From Bacillota bacterium (GTDB lineage: Bacteria; Bacillota; Clostridia; Lachnospirales; Lachnospiraceae): 6,738 bases of DNA. Position numbers and translations under genes: made by a program. Positions 5,884 to 6,738 of the stretch are shown here, one piece after another. How positions within the stretch are numbered: position 1 is the first letter of the stretch; the number at the start of each line of letters is the position of its first letter. The stretch is from the NCBI GenBank assembly GCA_023437885.1, contig JAEZFH010000477.1:1-6738 (forward strand). The letters are read 5' to 3'. The notes beneath the pieces are model-generated. The model did no database searches, was not told the DNA's origin, and saw only the letters and a list, made by a program, of their open reading frames with translations.

Positions 5884-6736
5884 TCATACGCCTTCGTTGA
5901 TGACTTCCCATTCACCGTCTATTTCTTTCGTAAGTATGATCATTCGCTTTGTGTTGTCAGACATAGTGCCATAAAATGCAATCACTACATCCTTTACCTT
6001 CTGAGGGATGATAGCAGATTGATATTCCGAGATATCTGTTATCCGCACAATATCCGTCACCAGGTCTTTGAAGACAGTGGTTTCATAATAGGATTGCACC
6101 GCTTTTTTTGCCAAAGCAGCCTCAGCTTCGGTCACGTGATAAGTTTTATCCTCGGAGGGTATCGGAGCTGCCGGGCGGAGCCTCGGCAACGGGGGTAGGA
6201 GAAACTTCAATCTCGGGCTCATTCAGATTGATATGAGATACTGATGCTGAGGAATCATAATAAATGATAATCCACGAGCCGTTATCCAGAAGATAGATGT
6301 CTCCGAAAAGGCCGGAGAGCATGCCGACGGGTTCGCCCATAATTTTATGGACCTCTTCACGCAGCATATCAATATGGATATCCTGCCAGCCTGTGCTGTC
6401 GGGAAGTGCTATCGTAAAATCTGTCCAGACTTTACGTCTGGTCAATGGCGGCGTTTCATTCGCATACCAAACTTCAGTGACGATACGGTAATTACCTGTA
6501 TCGAGTTTGACCGAAAACATATCAGGAGTCAGGCGATATGTTTCGCTGCTCCCGACAGGAAGATCGGTTGCATGTTCAGGAAAGGATACCCCTTCTGAGA
6601 AAGGGACTGCCCGCCAATCCTCCTCAACCTGTTTCACCAGAGCAAATGCCTTACCGCATTTTAAACCACTTTCCATTACCGTGTTGGTCAGCACAGCATG
6701 GATGGCGTTGAAGGAGGTTGGATATACCGTGGCTTC
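5884..6736 (-). pseudogene. Ig-like (Big_14-type) plus BamE-like protein, frameshifted, 5' end outside window
   Basis: Two overlapping minus-strand frames read as one protein. The upstream frame runs from the window edge (first whole codon at 6736) to TAA 6148-6146; the downstream frame ends at TGA 5886-5884. YPTSFNAIHAVLTN through LDTGNYRIVTEVWY matches the pattern of a bacterial Ig-like (Big_14-type) domain. IHIDMLREEVHKIMGEP followed by GMLSGLFGDIYLLDNGSWIIIYYD resembles a BamE/SmpA-like segment. A proline-rich linker follows, then a C-terminal domain with YYETTVFKDLVTDIV and a final DGEWEVINEGV. The frames join in the linker if one G at about 6172 is extra (APP continuing as AAPIPSEDK); the C5 run at 6191-6195 is another possible indel site. 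The downstream frame has no ribosome binding site of its own. Such domains usually occur in lipoproteins or as extracellular ends of membrane proteins such as M56/BlaR1-like sensors; the N-terminal anchor lies outside. Pseudogene, sequencing error and real frameshifting cannot be separated here. Confidence 0.72.
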
Positions 6737-6738
6737 AG

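Noticed and set aside
6297..6598. Plus-strand open frames opposite the Ig-like/BamE-like gene
   Set aside because: They overlap well-conserved minus-strand protein sequence and have no supporting start signals.

Overview
The window looks like chromosomal DNA of a low-to-mid GC, Gram-positive anaerobe of the Clostridia, most plausibly Lachnospiraceae-like. The grounds are strong AGGAGG-type ribosome binding sites, AT-rich intergenic DNA, a bacterial NHEJ polymerase (LigD-type), a GntR/UTRA-controlled glycoside hydrolase, and a protein with the Ig-like plus BamE-like architecture common in that group. This placement is inference; no rRNA or other taxonomic marker is present.

Layout. (1) 2-439 (+) is the C-terminal end of a LigD-type polymerase/primase gene that enters from the left, closed by a long palindromic hairpin (474-533). 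(2) 534-1006 is a regulatory region: a 45-bp dyad built from two copies of the palindrome ATGTAATTACAT, a sigma-A type promoter (TTTACA-17-TATAAT), a third, near-identical palindrome just after the predicted transcription start, and a leader of about 237 nt containing a short open frame. (3) 1007-3406 (+) is a GH38-type zinc alpha-mannosidase-like hydrolase, followed after 82 bp by a GntR/HutC-type regulator with a UTRA ligand domain (3489-4241). The two probably form one sugar-responsive unit in which the regulator binds the palindromes in front of the hydrolase. (4) 4242-4613 carries small tandem repeats and a MerR-type promoter with a 19-bp spacer, whose dyad closely resembles the Bacillus subtilis AdhR operator; it drives an aldo/keto reductase (4614-5531). 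(5) 5532-5883 holds a possible decayed coding fragment and a strong bidirectional terminator. (6) 5884-6736 (-) is the C-terminal part of an exported or membrane-anchored protein with an Ig-like domain, a BamE-like segment and a C-terminal domain, broken by an apparent +1 frameshift; it continues beyond the right edge.

No complete new multi-gene system is evident. The most informative signals are regulatory: the GntR-type operator array around the hydrolase promoter and the AdhR-like operator in front of the reductase. The frameshift in the last gene and two short, stop-interrupted open frames are the main structural oddities. Sampled sequence suggests that the hydrolase/regulator pair is more AT-rich than the genes on both sides, consistent with a separately acquired carbohydrate cassette.
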